This document shows, one piece after another, positions 25,711-39,492 of a DNA stretch of 64,000 bases (position 1 is the first letter of the stretch; every line of letters begins with the position of its first letter). Under the pieces are notes generated by a model. That model was not told the origin of the DNA. It worked only from the letters and a program-made list of their open reading frames with translations, and made no database searches. This DNA comes from Lophius americanus (lineage: Eukaryota; Chordata; Actinopteri; Lophiiformes; Lophiidae). The stretch spans positions 310,001 through 374,000 of the forward strand of contig JBBDHG010000004.1 in the NCBI GenBank assembly GCA_037951165.1. Reading direction: 5' to 3'. A program made the translations under genes and the position numbers.

Positions 25711-26472
25711 GGGACGGCAGCGAAGTAAAACCCCATTGACATTATCCGATTTAAACAGCAGCTGTATTACCTGAACTCCTGCTGCAGCCCCTTGACTGCT
25801 TCCTCAACCTTCACCTTTATTTTCAGTTCCCCCTTTATCAGATGTTCTCAGGTAATAATACCTCAAATTCTCTATCATAAACTGTGATCTCTGAGGCAGC
25901 CCGTTTTCCTGTTTCTGACGGACCCATATCCTGATCAGACCCCTTAGAATAAAAAGGACTGGTGAGAACTGGCCAGTGCAACATCCAACCAGCCAAGAAT
26001 TCCATCAATAAAAATAAAGTCAAGTTTCTGAAGAGGCACTGATGTGTGATCGGCATCTGCTGCTCGCTCCCAAAATCCCTGGTGTAGAAATTCAAAAGCA
26101 AACAACGAATCTGGCCTCCACTGTTTGGGATTTTTTACGTGTGGATAGATGGTTGGGGTGGTATTATGGGAAAAGTTAAAGATATTATATCCTTTTTTTT
26201 TTTTGTTTATTTATTATAAGTTTCTCCCTCACACTTTAATCCCTCTTCTCTTTTTCTTCCGTTTTCTGCTGTTCATGGATAATGACAGTAGCACAGCCCA
26301 AGGATTTTTGCCCACTTATGTCCTGTTTTAAGGACATATACAAAGCCCCCAAGTAGTTATCTGTTTCTTGTAAAATACTAGGCTGTTTAAAGAAAAAAAC
26401 GTTCAATTCTGCATCTGTATTATTATGTATGAAAATGATTTGCTGGAGTCATACTTTTTTATTGCAGTATGA

Positions 26473-26478
26473 AATAAA
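26473..26478 (+). terminator. Poly(A) signal candidate for gigyf2
   Basis: AATAAA about 760 nt after the gigyf2 stop. It is followed by a GT-rich stretch (CTGAAGTGTGGGCTGTTC), which suits a cleavage site. The interval 25711-26490 would be the 3' UTR. Confidence 0.5.
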
Positions 26479-26969
26479 CAGTCTGAAGTGTGGGCTGTTC
26501 AAACCTGTGTCTGAACTCTTCAGAGAATCGACTCGTGCTGTGTTAATTCTATGCGCATGCATTCACCCACACTAAAAGTCACATTTCACAGAGGGCTTTT
26601 GAGAGCAGGAAATTATAACATGAAACTAAATAATATTTTAGTCGTTAAAGGGAACATGAAGCCAATTTCATGGTATTGTTCATGTTCTGTTTCTTTATTT
26701 CAGACTTCGTTTTGCTTTCCAAAAAGGGTTTAGCTTGGAATTTTACTAAACAGTTATAAGTTTTAATTCCTGGAAAAACGCTAATCTTGATTACTTTTCC
26801 AGATAAATAATGGCTAATCTCACCATGCAATCGAAGGGTATGAGTAAATTTGTCAGTTATTAAATCTACACGAAGTGATGGAAATTTTCAAGTCGAAAAT
26901 CTTTAATATACATTATCTAGTTCGTTGAGAGCAAAATGATTTAAGAGTGTAAAGTTGAAACTAAATTCA

Positions 26970-28060
26970 TGGACCCATTGAGGGCTTGATTCTAGCACAC
27001 CCACAATCAAAAGAAGACACTGAAATCACAGGCTGATCCAACTGCCATCGATTTCCTCGCAACTCATAATCTGTCTCAGTAGTGGGTTTGGCCTCGCAAG
27101 TTCCTGTATGCAATCCCGACAACATCTGCACATGCTCCTGGTGCGATGGTAGGTGGTGTCCTGGACATCTCCCGAAACTGGATATGGGTAAGTGAGCTCC
27201 TGGACAGGTAATTGTGCTATTTTGATGCACCAATACTTTCAGATGTTCGCAGGTGGATTCAGGTCAGGAGATTCTGAGGGCCAGACAATTGCATTAATTT
27301 CTTTGTCATCCAGGAACTGCTTACACACTGATCACAGGAGACCGGGCTCAGTCCTGTACTAGGAGCCCATGGTCTTTTGCACCATTGTGACATCGGATAA
27401 TTGGTTTTAGGATTTCGTCCTGACATCGAACAGCAGTCAGGATATCGTTGGCTAGCACATGGAGACCTGTGGGACCCTTCAAGGATACGTCTGCCCAGAC
27501 CATCATTGGTCCAGAACCAAACAGGTCCAGCTGGATGATGGTTCAGGTAGCATAATGTCACCATGGCGTCTTCAGATTCTTTCACATCTGTCATATGAGC
27601 TCAGTGTGAACCTGCTTTTATCTGCGAATAGAACGGGCCACCAATGTTCAACTTGACTATTCTGCTTTGTTTGCCAGGCTGTAGGAACAGGTCCCACCCA
27701 AGAACGTCTTGCTCTCATGCCACCTTCATGGAGTCTGCTTCTAACAGTTTGGTCATAAACATTTTGTAGGGCTCTGTCAGTGATCCTTATGTTCCTTCTC
27801 ACACAAAGGAGTCCTGCCGGTCCTGTTGCTGGCTTGTTGGCCTTCTACAGCACTGTCCATCTCTCCTCGTGTAACGGTTGTTCTCCTGGAATCTCCTCCC
27901 CGTGCATGAGACTGTGCCTGGAGATACAGCAAACCTTGTGGCAGCACGTATGGATGTGCCATTCTGGAAGAGCTGGACTCCTTGTACAACTGGCAGTATG
28001 CGTGTGATGCTTTTTTATGCATTTCAAAAGTCAGGTTTGACTTAAAGAGCACACCGATGT
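26970..28060 (-). mobile_element. Decayed Tc1-like transposon
   Basis: On the minus strand, pieces of a Tc1/mariner transposase appear in order but in different frames: TVRSRLHEGGMRARR (about 27750-27700), LFADKSRFTLS (about 27630), a GSVMVWA-type segment (about 27550), and finally WPSESPDLNP (about 27290-27250), which carries the third acidic position of the DDE triad. Several frameshifts and stops separate them, so no active enzyme is encoded. Clear terminal repeats were not located. Confidence 0.8.
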
Positions 28061-28858
28061 TTTTGACATAAGTGACCAGGAAGTGAGTGAAGAGGACTGG
28101 ATACCAGAGTGAAGACTGTCAGGATTTAATTCGACAAACCTTGACGCCATCCCTTTTTTATTTTTTATTTATTTTACAAGGCAATTTGTGAGACTATTTG
28201 AGGTTAAGAATGTGGTCGTCACCTCCCCATGTCCTTTGTGATTTATATGACCAGAACATGCATGGGTGAGATCAACACATTGCTGTACTTTCATTCTTAT
28301 TCTGCGCTATCTCTTTTGAGCCCCCCAATTGTGTTGTTTTTTGGAGTGTAATACTAAATTGCTTTAGTAGCATATTAACTGCATTTTGTTGCATCATTGG
28401 CAGGTACTTTTACAGCGTGCTCCTGATAACTCAATCCATCCAACTAATTATTCCAGGACTGTTCTGTGTGATCATTTTGAACTCTGTGTCCCTCCTGCAC
28501 AGCCATCTTTAGATGTTGATCTTTCTTCCTTCTAGAGTAAAGGTACAAATATGTCCAGCAGAGACGTGGCCTGCTCAGAGTAAGTTGCTCCTGTATGTTT
28601 ACAACTATGTGGCCGGAGGAGTTGGATTGGGTGTGCCCTGCAATGATGTGCTCACAAAGTCCACACTGTCCATCCAGACTGTCCTGTGAACACCTAGTCC
28701 CACCCCTTCCCTCATACCCTCAGTACCCTACTTCTCCCCCCTCTGTGCTCCCCTGTACTCTCCGCCTGCTCCTCTCCCACAGTCAGTCATCCGTCTGAAA
28801 TCACCACTCAAGGACTTTTTGGGGAATCTTTTTTTTTGGTGTGTTTTTCACAGCCATC

Positions 28859-31800
28859 ATGGTTCACAGCAGCAGTATCCGGAGATTCTTTCTCCTGGTT
28901 CTCCTAGGCGTCATGGTAACCCTAGTACACACAGGTAAACCAATTTTCAAGTGTGATTGACATTTTTGGTTGATTTCTGTGCACCTTTGTGTGCTGCGAG
29001 TAAAATATGATGTTAGAAATATCTCTATGTAAGATGATGCTGAATTGTGTAAATAAGTCACTAACTTTATTCACTGCTGACTAAATTTGCACCCCATCCA
29101 TAGGTAAGTTTAAAGTTTTATATTTATTACCCTAGGAGTACGTTTCCTATGTTGTTTGTGATTAATGGTCAGATGTTTGGTCCCTGGTAGGGATCAAATC
29201 AAAGATGAGTGTCTACGTGTCATACCCCTCTTTTCCACAAACACACACACATACACATATTTAACCACCTATATGTGTGAGTCTGTAGCCTGATGTAAAT
29301 GATGCATTTGTTGAATGTCCGAGAGCAGCAAAGCTGCTCTTTGACAAACACGATGACTCAGTTCATGTTAATCTGTATTCCAGCCGAAGAGATGCTGTGT
29401 GGTTTCAGCTTCAAGTACTAAGACTGTGTGTATGAATATGTGTGGAGTATACTTCAAATTTATGGATTAAGAAGCAGATAGAGGGTAAAAAACACTGTCT
29501 TCACCTTTGATCAGTTTTTTGAGGTAGTAAGAATTAATACACAACATCCACTATCTCAGAATGAGAGATTACGGCACTCAAGTGGTTCATGTGTTTTCGG
29601 TTCCTCTTCGAAAAAATCCACTGGGCATTTGAGGGTGGTCCTCAGGTTCAAAGGTCATAGTAGAGGTCAAAGGAGCAATAAGGATGAAAGTCCTCCCTTT
29701 TCTCTGGGGTAAGACAAATCCCACACCCCTTACTTGGTGCACAAAATATCCTGTGTTTCTGATATGGAGGCACCGTGAAATGTCTGCAACTTTAAAAGTG
29801 ACCTTTCTATTGCATTTGACTGTCCCATTTAACTCTAACTAAGAAGGACCTGCGTAAACAAAAACCATTTAAATGTTATGGGAACTTCCTTATACCCATA
29901 AATGATCAATATTGTCACCATTCTCTTACCTTTTATAACATGTCTTTATTTATGTAACATGTTTTGGACATCATATTTTAAACTATCTAATACAAATCAA
30001 GTTATCACAAGTACTTAAATATGACGTCTATTTCATGCCCCTTAAAGGTCAGGGTAGAAAAATTATTTGGATGACTTAAAACGATGTTCGCATATTTCCC
30101 AGTGCTTCCTAATTCATCTAACAAAATAGATTAATCTAGAAAATTTACTTCAAAATTGTTTAGCCAATAGAATGCTTATTATGGCTCATGTTCTGGTGGA
30201 CTCCACTTTGGATCCACCTACTATATGTCGGTTGGAAGCAATTTGGTTGGTTGTCCTGCTCATTATGTGATGTAAAGGCTAGAATTCTTGATCACAACAC
30301 TCAACCATTTAAGTAAATGATGACGTGAAACTCAGAAATCAGTGAAATAAGCTTAAGCCACAAATTTGATAATTTCAAGGCAACATACAAGGCAACACTA
30401 AGAAGCACATCATCAGCACAGTGTAGGCAGGTTGCTTTTCACACATGCTGGTTTGAGCACTTCGTCATCTCTCTGGCCGGTGTGAAATCCTGACCGAAGA
30501 GGCCTGAGGAACCAACAAATGTCCTTCTGTGTTTCCAGTGTCTGAAGTCAGTCTTACCTATTGTCTGCCAGGCTTTTATAGGTTGGACTGTCTATACAGT
30601 TGGAGTCATGTCACTAAGTGTACATTTATGCTAGTGAAATGTACTCATGTATGTGAGCAAAATGATAAAAAAAAAAAATCTTTATTTTCTGTTCTTCAAA
30701 TTATTCCCAAAAATCAAATCTTTATCTTATGCAACAAAATTTAAAATAACATTTAATTCTTAACAGAAAACACATATTTTTCTCCAAAACACGTCAGCCA
30801 CAATTATTGGTCCCCTGCATTTATTGTTTTTGCAGCCCCCTTTTGCCTCAATAACAGCCCTGACTGTCCTGTAGTGTGTGATGAGATTTGAGAACCCGTT
30901 GAGAAGAGCTGAGACCATTCCGCCATACAGGAACTCCCCAACTCCATTAGATTCTCATATTGAAGCTTTTGGACTCTCTTATGCAGCATGTGTCACTGTT
31001 GTTCTGTGGAATTTAGGTCGGGTGATTGGGAGGGCCATGGCAAAACCTTTATTTTGCGATCTGAACCAGTCCCCAGTTGATGTTGAGGTGAACTTCAAAT
31101 GATTGTCCTGCTGGAAGGTCCAACCATAGCCAACTTTAGTTTCCCTATAGAGGCTTTTAGGTTTTCATCCGATATCTGCTGGCCCAAGGTACATGGAACC
31201 ATGTATTTAAGCTAGAGGTCCAGGACCTTTGGGAGAAAAACAGCACCACGGCATCAGAGATCCACCACCAGACTTCATAATGGGTATGAGGTGCTTTTCT
31301 CAATGGCTTTTTTTCTTAGAGTGCTGATCTCTTTGGCGTTTGTTGCCAAATAGCTTGTATTGGTGTTGGTGCCCTCTTACGGTGGTAAGGGTGACTTTCT
31401 GACTCCAAGATTCGTCGGCCTTCTACAGTTCTTGCAACAGCTGTGATACTTGGAGAGTCTTTTCCCAGTCAAATAATCCTCCAAACAGTAGGGGATGTCG
31501 GTTCGCAGAGATATTCTCTTCCAGGACGATGTTTAACATCTCCAGCGTCTTGGAACTTCTTTTTTATTGATGCAAGTGTTGAAACTGGCATTTTAACTGT
31601 TCTTGTATCCATTGCCGGATTTTTGCAGCTCTACAACTTTCTTGGTACATTAGTGGTGTTTTCTCTGGTCTTTCCCTAGTGAAGAATGTCAAAAACAATA
31701 AGGTCTGTGTCACCTCATATTTATACCCCAGTAAAACAGGAAGTCATTGTTCACTGCTTCAGAGTTCCTACTCAAACAGGTGAACCTAAAAATATAAAAT

Positions 31801-34424
31801 GTACTCCAGCTATCTTTTAATCACAGGATTTCCAAAGGTTGTCAATAATTGTGGCACACACATTGTTTGAGAAAAGTATTTGTTTTATTTTTTATTTTAT
31901 TTTGTAACTTCAACTTAAATTAAGATGATGAAATTATGAATAATTTGAAGATTGGAGAAAATATCATAGTTTGATTAAATAATATTAAAAATTATTCAAA
32001 CTTTGGTTTGATATGACCATATTATTTATCTTTATTACTTTGTATTACATTTTCAGTAACTGAGCAGCCACATCAGAATTAGTCCAAGCACACTACGATA
32101 ATGCTGCAGTGGAGTTTGAAAACTATCTACAGAACAAGAAGAAAAGTTTGCATAGTTTGTAAAAATATATAAATAAATAAAATATGGGAAAAAACAAGGC
32201 ATACAGCCTTATTTGATTTTTTAAAAATATTAATCTGTATCCCAAATTAGAGTGGCCTATGTTCCTCTACTTCAATTTATTTAATTCATCATCTTTAATA
32301 TCACAATTTGTAACATAAAAATTCAAAAATATATTTTGTCTGTTTTGGAATTTTTCCAAAATATTGCACTTAAGTTTTGTCAGATTGGATCAATCGTTAA
32401 AATGAGTTGTGTAAGAGACGAATCATTAGTTGATGTAGAAATCTAATCGATGGAATCTTGGTTAATATAACAGGTAAAATAGTTAATCTAGTTTTTTTTC
32501 ATCTATCCTATATCCTGCACAGTCCTGAACTATCAATTATTGTTTGAGATACTTAGGGAAAACCCAATACTAATAATACTGTCTAAACAGAAACTAAACT
32601 AAAATGTTAGATAACAGTTTACTACTGATATACTGTTTTTGTTAGTTTGCTGTTAAATGTTAGTTAAAATTGATAAATAAAGAGTTGTAATCGATAGATC
32701 AAAGTTAAAATGATTTATCTGAAGTTTGGAAAAACTGAAAAACAATCTGGTGTTATGTCGAACAACATGAGATGGGAACCACTGACCTAGTGGCTGTAAG
32801 TGCCAGTTGGGAGGAATGTTTTCTCTAGAATCTTCTGTTACATTAATTCCATTTAACAGCCATTTCAAGCTCAAGAACTCACTTCCTTATGGAAACAAAC
32901 ACCAGCGGAAAACATCATGATGTTTTTTTTGCCGTCATATTAAATCAAGCTGTCCACGAGGCACAGCCTTTTACACACAGGGACTATTTAATAAACAAGT
33001 TTGTTTGACAGCCAGTGCACAGCCCGTTCCTGGTTGGTCCTGGCCGGTTGTTACTGGTTGTAGCCAGCTGCCCTCCATGACCGCACAAGTTGCCTTTTGT
33101 GCCCTCGGCTGAAGGCTTCATTGATGGCTGAGCTGGCCAGAGGCCTGGGCCTAAAAAACTCCAGCCAGAGAAGGACAGGAAGCTGCATACGGCTCGTCAT
33201 AACAGCAGCATCAAAACACTCACATCAGACAGGTTTTAAACATCAGACAGGTTATCAGAGTTTAGATAATTGCGTGGCTGTCTCTGATGTATGGAGATCT
33301 GTGTAAAATAGTAAAAATTAGCCATGTTATCCAATATGAGGGGAACGTTTTAAATAGTCTTAGATATTGTTTGATAAGTATCAGTGATGGAGTGGCCTTT
33401 TAAGGGAAGGGTTTGCTTTTTTTTTATTTCGAGAAAATCAATATCAGAATGTCTTTTCTTATGGACGTCAATGTAAAAGTTCTACAGCTTTTCAGCTATC
33501 AAGAGAGCAGCGGCCACAATTACGTATTCTGTCTGGTGGTTTTTCTTCAAATGTCTATTTCTTGGGACTCTAACAGCTGTGTAAGGAAACAGATATATGC
33601 TTTAAATAGATAATATATAATAACTGTCTCTCCTTAATCATAAAATACTACTACTTAACTAAATTAATTAATCAAACCTTGCTTTTAAGGAGTTTTAGGG
33701 ACAATAGACAAGCTCGGTGTAACCGTTGGGTGAAAGTGAAACTTGTGGAGAGGCTAACTGGAGCTCAAACTGACAAATTTTTCAAAATTGGTTCACTACA
33801 AAGACATCCTTATGCCCAGGCCTGAGCGGTTAACCCGGAGAGACAGAGAGAGGCTGTTGGAGTAATTTCAGCGAGGGCCTTGCACGCGGCCCTCCCGGCG
33901 GCATCAGCACCCAGAGAGAGATCAAACTGAGCCATTAGTACAGTGAAATTATTGCCTTAAGAAAACAAACGGTGAATCCGTGATAAACAGCAGGCCATCC
34001 TCATCAGAATCCGATGAAGTGACCTCATTTTTTGTGTGCAGAGACTGTTGCAGACCCTGCCTCAACAGCTAGAGACAACCAGGACACCATGTCTGGAGAG
34101 CCACCAAGTGACTTGACCACCAAAGACCCTTTTCAAGACAAGACGGAGCAGCCCTTCACCTTTGACTATGAGGACACCACACACTCTCAGTCAATGGATG
34201 AGGAGGAAGGTAAATCTGATTGGTTAGGGTTAGTTGGTCAACATCCAGAGCCACCAATCTAATATTAATCTTATGTGTTCAATTTATCAAAACTGCCTCT
34301 ATTTCTATTTGCAGGTGTGCTGGGACCTGGAGCCATCACTGCCATTGTTATAGCAGTCTTCCTTGGAGCATCTGTCCTCCTTGCCCTCATTGTCATCACA
34401 CTCAGAAAGTTCACAGCCTCCTAG
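28859..34424 (+). CDS. snorc: SNORC-like chondrocyte membrane proteoglycan (type I, small)
   Basis: Orthologue of SNORC (secondary ossification center associated regulator of chondrocyte maturation; C2orf82), a small transmembrane chondroitin-sulfate proteoglycan of cartilage. Coding exons 28859-28934, 34042-34209 and 34315-34424 join in frame to 117 aa (human about 121). Residues 1-25 form a signal peptide (RRFFLLVLLGVMVTLV core). The ectodomain, 26-81, is acidic and rich in T/S/D/E, with one Ser-Gly at 43-44 in MSGEPPSD, the expected glycosaminoglycan site. Residues 85-117 (GPGAITAIVIAVFL... to LRKFTAS) hold the single TM segment and the seven-residue cytoplasmic tail; this end is almost the mammalian GPGAIAAIVIAALL...LRKFSAS and is the main basis for the name. 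It sits directly downstream of gigyf2, as in human. The first intron (5.1 kb) holds a transposon remnant. Confidence 0.9.
30797..31854. mobile_element. DNA-transposon remnant in the snorc intron
   Basis: The ends are inverted: CCACAATTATTGG near 30799 and CAATAATTGTGG near 31843. Inside are short blocks of degenerate coding character (for example the 30878-31102 and 31443-31679 open frames, whose complements recall transposase words), but no intact gene. The length of about 1.05 kb with short terminal repeats fits a degraded cut-and-paste element. The superfamily is not resolved. Confidence 0.6.
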
Positions 34425-35180
34425 AGTCAAAATTGTTTCATCCTTATGTATTTGCATGTGTTTATATGGCTGTGTGTGTAAGTGAGTGTGTGTGCGCGCC
34501 ATGAGTGTAAACATTTCATCTTTGCTTTTTACTTTTAACTTGCTGCTTTTGTGTCTTTGCCCTAGAAGCTAATTAATTGTGGCAGGTCCCTTAACTGACT
34601 ATTTGCAACTTTTCTTGTGTAAACACAGTCTGAATTTGACTTAACACATCCGCCTGATAGTAATGGTGCGATTTTAAAAACTGGCTGGGTCTTCCAGTAG
34701 AAATGATAGTATGTCGATGGCGTTATAATATATGTAGTCAGCCTCAGAGAGTACATGCAAACTTTGAAGGGTTTTCCATGTTTGTGATTCGATTGTTTTT
34801 TCATACAGTGAGATTTTGTGATGCGAAGCATCGTGCACATGTTTGCTTTTATTTGTGCTTTGATAAGAAAGATTTTTGAGATGTGTGTGCATACACAATG
34901 CCAAAGTTATTCATAAAACGTTTCCTCTGTGCCACCCATATGCAAGTGTCAAAGTGTTTATTTTACCAATTGAAAACATTTCTGGAGTCAAAATATGAAG
35001 TCAACATTGTTAAAAAAAAGAAGCTTCTTCTATGAATGTAAAGAGGGTAGCTGGGTTCTTCGTTTTACCTGCAGAACAACATAAAGTTAAAGTGTGGATA
35101 TGAGTGTCTGTAAGTCAGTATGTGTAATTTTTTATTATTGTTTGACAGATTATTTTTTGAAGGTTTTAGCTGAATCAACA

Positions 35181-35186
35181 AATAAA
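35181..35186 (+). terminator. Poly(A) signal candidate for snorc
   Basis: The first good AATAAA after the snorc stop (about 760 nt downstream). No transcript data are available. Confidence 0.35.
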
Positions 35187-35275
35187 ATTAATCACCTGAC
35201 AACTAGCATATGTCAATTGTTAAAAACAACAACACTGTGTCTCAACGACAATGCATATCTGAGCCTTTACATTAC

Positions 35276-35358
35276 GTATACATATATGTGTGTATATATA
35301 TATATACATATATATATATATACACATATGCACATATATATGTGTGTATGTGTGTATG
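35276..35358. repeat. TA/TG-rich simple repeat
   Basis: Runs of TATATA and TGTGTATG. The open frame 35094-35489 across it is a low-complexity artefact. Confidence 0.8.
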
Positions 35359-35880
35359 ACCATGATAGTTGGTTTATTTATCTTTTAGCAGGATTATTGA
35401 ACACATTTTTGGGGGGAGGGAGGGCGAACCATGCCTTAGATTTTGATAGCGATCTGGTTAATTACAGACCACAATGCACTGTTCATTGAAGCCAAATCAA
35501 TTTCATCATCGGGGAGATGAGTGAAAAAGAGCTGCAACTGCAATTCCTCCAAAAGGGGAAGGCATCAGGTGCCACGGGGGTGAGAAAGGAATGTGTGTAG
35601 CAGGTAGATTGAAGTGAGCGTCACAGGTGAAACTTCATGGGGAGACTGAGCTGCTTGAAGTCTGTCTAGTTAATATTATTCACTTGTTTATGGATTATTT
35701 TTTGATTAACTAATTAATTGTTAAATTGAATACTAATTTACTTTGATTATTGTGAAGAAAGAAAAAAAAAGAACTGCCAAGAATTATCATATACTTATAA
35801 ATATATATATAATTTTGTTTAATCTTTTTTTTAATTCTGGTAAACATTTTGAGCACTTTAAAAACTCTCCAAAGAAACAG

Positions 35881-36420
35881 AATAGGATAGGATAGGATAA
35901 ACCTTTATTAGTCCCACAACAAGGAAATTGTGGTGCTAGAGCAGCAAGAGGAAGAATAGATCGGCGGTATCGCTCCTTCACACACTTGGGATGAAGGAGA
36001 TGTCGCTGAAGGAGCTCTCCAGTGCAGAGATGGTGTCCTGCATGGGGTGGGAGATTTTGTCCCAAAGAAATGACCGCTTGGCCATCATTCTCCTGTCTCC
36101 CACCTCCTGCACTGAGTCCAGCGGACATCCCAGGACCGAACTGGCCTTCCTGATCAGTTTGTCCAGTTTCTTCCTGTCAGCAGCTGAGACGCTGCTGCCC
36201 CAGCAGACCACTCCATAAAAGATGGCCGACGTCACCACACAGTCATAGAAGGTCTTCAGGAGCGCCCCCTGCACTCCAAAAGACCTCTGTCTCCTCAGCA
36301 GATACAGTCGGCCCTGACCCTTTTTATAAAGTGCCGTGGAGTTGTGAGTCCAGTCCAGTTTATTGTTCAGGTGAACACCAAGGTACTTGTACGACGGAAT
36401 ACGAAATACTTGTACGAAGA
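35881..36420 (-). mobile_element. LINE 3' end with reverse-transcriptase C-terminus
   Basis: The minus-strand frame 36274-35978 reads LLKTFYDCVVTSAIFYGVV, then CWGSSVSAADRKKLDKLI and RKASSVLGCPLDSVQEVG, the standard C-terminal words of CR1/L2/Rex-like fish LINE proteins. A frameshift near 36000 moves the KERYRRS end into another frame. The 3' tail (complement of 35881-35930) ends in repeated GGATA/TATCC units. The copy is 5'-truncated. It is the same family as 4699-5275. Confidence 0.85.
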
Positions 36421-38470
36421 ATATTTATCATTATGACTATTCCTTATGAGGTTTAGCTCCTTATTTATCTAGGTCATGACCTGGAAAAATGAAAATTTAC
36501 ATAGACTATTTATTCTGCACTACTTATTTCCTCCGATGATTGAAATCCAAATTGAATTTTTATGTTTTTTCAAGTGATCATGCATCCTTTTATATTTAAA
36601 AAGTATATAGGAGGTACAGGCCAAATTAACCTCCACTTTGATTGTAAGCCGTTGTAATATAAATCTGAAGAAAAACATTATGCACATCTCTAAACAGTAA
36701 AAAAAAAATCTGACTAATAAAATTATTTCCTGATGAAATTTGGCATTTCCTAGAAATGAGGTGAAGTTAATCAGATCAGTTCAACCTACGGGTAAAGTTT
36801 GTTTTATAGAAATTGATTTGACCCTTTTTAGACTTTTTCGGTTGCATTAACTTAAAAAATTTGGTTTAGAAAGTCCTCGAATTCATTACTATGGCAAAAG
36901 AAATCCCACTTATTAAAAGGACTTTTTCAATAGCTATGGGTAATGCCTCCTCCTCAGTGGCCCCTTTGGACTTAAGCATATACATGCTGCCACTGAATCA
37001 TATTATAAACAGGTTCGGTCAAGTGGTACACAGTTTGTATTAAGAAATAGAGACTTAAAATGTGCAAAACCCAACAGTTAAGCAGGACGTTAAAGGGTTA
37101 GAATAAGAACATGCAGGGCGACTATACAATAATCACTTAGCTCTGTTGATATTGTTGGAATTTAAGATTTCCATGCATATAGTTTGGTTTTTAGAATAAT
37201 GTTGCTCTGTCCTCCATTCCAGGTGCAGCAAGGAGTTTTTCAGGACTTTGGCACTAAAAGTGGCATCAGTCAAGCCATACAGGTAACTATGTGACTGTCA
37301 GACATCACCTGCTGTCTGGATGCTCTTTGCTACTACTTTATCACTCATGTGAAAGTAAAACTCATGTTTTACTTTCAAGATTATTTAAAGGTAGACTTGT
37401 GAAAGTTTGTGAGGCACTCTGAGGTCGCTCAATTCTACCCGGGTATAAGGAGGATAAACCCTTTACTGGGGATATCACTCCAACGAATGCCAGGATTCAT
37501 CTTAAAACAGCAAACCTGGGAAAAAGTAGCTCATGTAGACCTTTGTATTCTACTACATGTACTCAAGACGTCAAGTCAAAGATATTCAAAGTCTGCTTAT
37601 AATCTTCTGAAATTCTCATTGAAGGCAAGACCAACTATTTAATTGTACAGTTCCGAACTGTAAATACTCAGAGCTGGTTTACAGTTTGCATAGTCTGTCA
37701 TTTTTTATAGGAAATCTAATCATGACAACTATAGCAGATTTCTTATATGTAGTGTAAATAAATGTAAAGGATGATTATATAAAACGTCCAAACGAATTAA
37801 GGAAATAACTAAAACTGAAGCCAGAAGAGCTTATTAACTCAGTTGTTTATTTCTATTTTCACCCATCTATTGCATTGATGAATCAGGACCCATGAATCTC
37901 ACAATTAGTTTTGATTTAAACATATTTTTGCAAAGGGGTTTTTTACTTGCATTTTACAATGTATTTTCAAACATGCAAAGTGACATTATTAACTGTTATT
38001 AAATTCTGTGTTGGTTTTGTTACACAGCTTCCCTGTTATTTTATTTTCATGGCTTACGTACATTCTGAAAGCTCAGATTCATGTCATGGAATGACACATG
38101 GATCAAATCTTAATTTGTTCCTCATAATTAGCATTACATTGATTTTGAAGCCAAATCTTCCCCTTCCATTTAAAGTGAAGACACGAGATTTCTCCTTGCA
38201 TGCGAGTCATTCAGCACAGGTGCAGCATTAAATTAAACACTTTAAAATCCCGGTATGCATGTCTTGATCGGACGTGTCTGAAATCATACCAATACAGCCT
38301 ATCAGAAGCTTAACAAATGGAAAATATACTAGTTTGCTCCCCTTTGTCTCATTATAAGAGACTAGCTGCCCTTTTACAAGGTTTTTGTTGGCAAAAGGCC
38401 AAACCAAAATGTAAAGATTTGTGGATTCCATACAGACATTGAAGACCATTAAAGCAATGAAATAGGTTTG
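36421..38470. other. Intergenic, nothing supported
   Basis: AT-rich. One exon-like segment (37223-37282) is discussed as a finding. No other gene or RNA was recognised. Confidence 0.5.
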
Positions 38471-38474
38471 ATCA

Positions 38475-38480
38475 TTTATT
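38475..38480 (-). terminator. Poly(A) signal candidate for itm2c
   Basis: TTTATT on the plus strand is AATAAA on the minus strand, about 1.0 kb beyond the itm2c stop codon. The interval 38481-39492 would be 3' UTR and contains no other frame of note. Confidence 0.45.
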
Positions 38481-39492
38481 CCTAAAGCAGCGAGATATTA
38501 CAATAAAAGTTGACTGTACAGTAAAACAAGGTATCCAAGATGATGAGATATGAGCTTATCATGGATTTCTCTCTCAAAAGAGACTTATTTGCTCCAGGTT
38601 GTGAATCAAAACAACAAACCCAGTCATTTTTAAGGTTTGGATGAAAGTTTTACAAATGATAATGCAAAGACAAAAAGGATTGGAGGCTGGCGAGAACTAA
38701 AGACAAGGGGGAAATAAAAGTGAAGAACAAGAAAACTGATCTTTAGCCTTTGTCATCTATAACAGTAAAAAGCATTCTCTCTATATATTTTGTATATGTC
38801 TTTAACAGTAGCAAAGCATTACTAACTTTGGTTCCTTCTGTCCATCTAAAGCACTGCTACTCGTCACACTGTAAAGCCATTATATCAAAGGAGGCGTGAT
38901 GCCCATGGAAATAAAGAGAAAAACCATTAAGAAATGATGGTGTACAAAACAGCTCGATTTCAGATAAAAATCTATTCATCTAACAATTTGTTCAATGTAT
39001 GGTATATATTGCTTCAGAACAATCAGTTATATACACTAATGATCTAAACCAGCCAAGAAACTACATGAGGTATGTTTTGCCGTTTTTGGACATTTAAAAA
39101 AAAGTTAACTAGAGAACACAGTGCAAGCAGTTTCCTCAGCACAACACACAGTGCACGAGGACAGACACATGAGGACATGTCTAAATAAATATAGAGAAAA
39201 TAAATATAAATCTTGCTAAGAAAATGTCAGACAAGACACATAAACATCGAATGCACAATAGGACAAACTACAGATATATCCAAATCACATGAATAACATT
39301 ATCCGAATATACAGACAATCAGAATTAAAAAAGACAGTTAAAGGGTATTTACAAATTGAAACACAAAACAAAACATCAAAAGTGAAACAGAGAAAAACTT
39401 GCTCTTAAAGTGCAGTTACAAGCCTAAAGAATTCAAGAGGTATGGTTTGAAATTGGCTTCAGTGTCGGATGGCTGGGATTTCCACCTTATGT

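Noticed and set aside
35094..35489. 131-codon plus-strand open frame
   Set aside because: Crosses a TA/TG simple repeat and has no domain or splice support.
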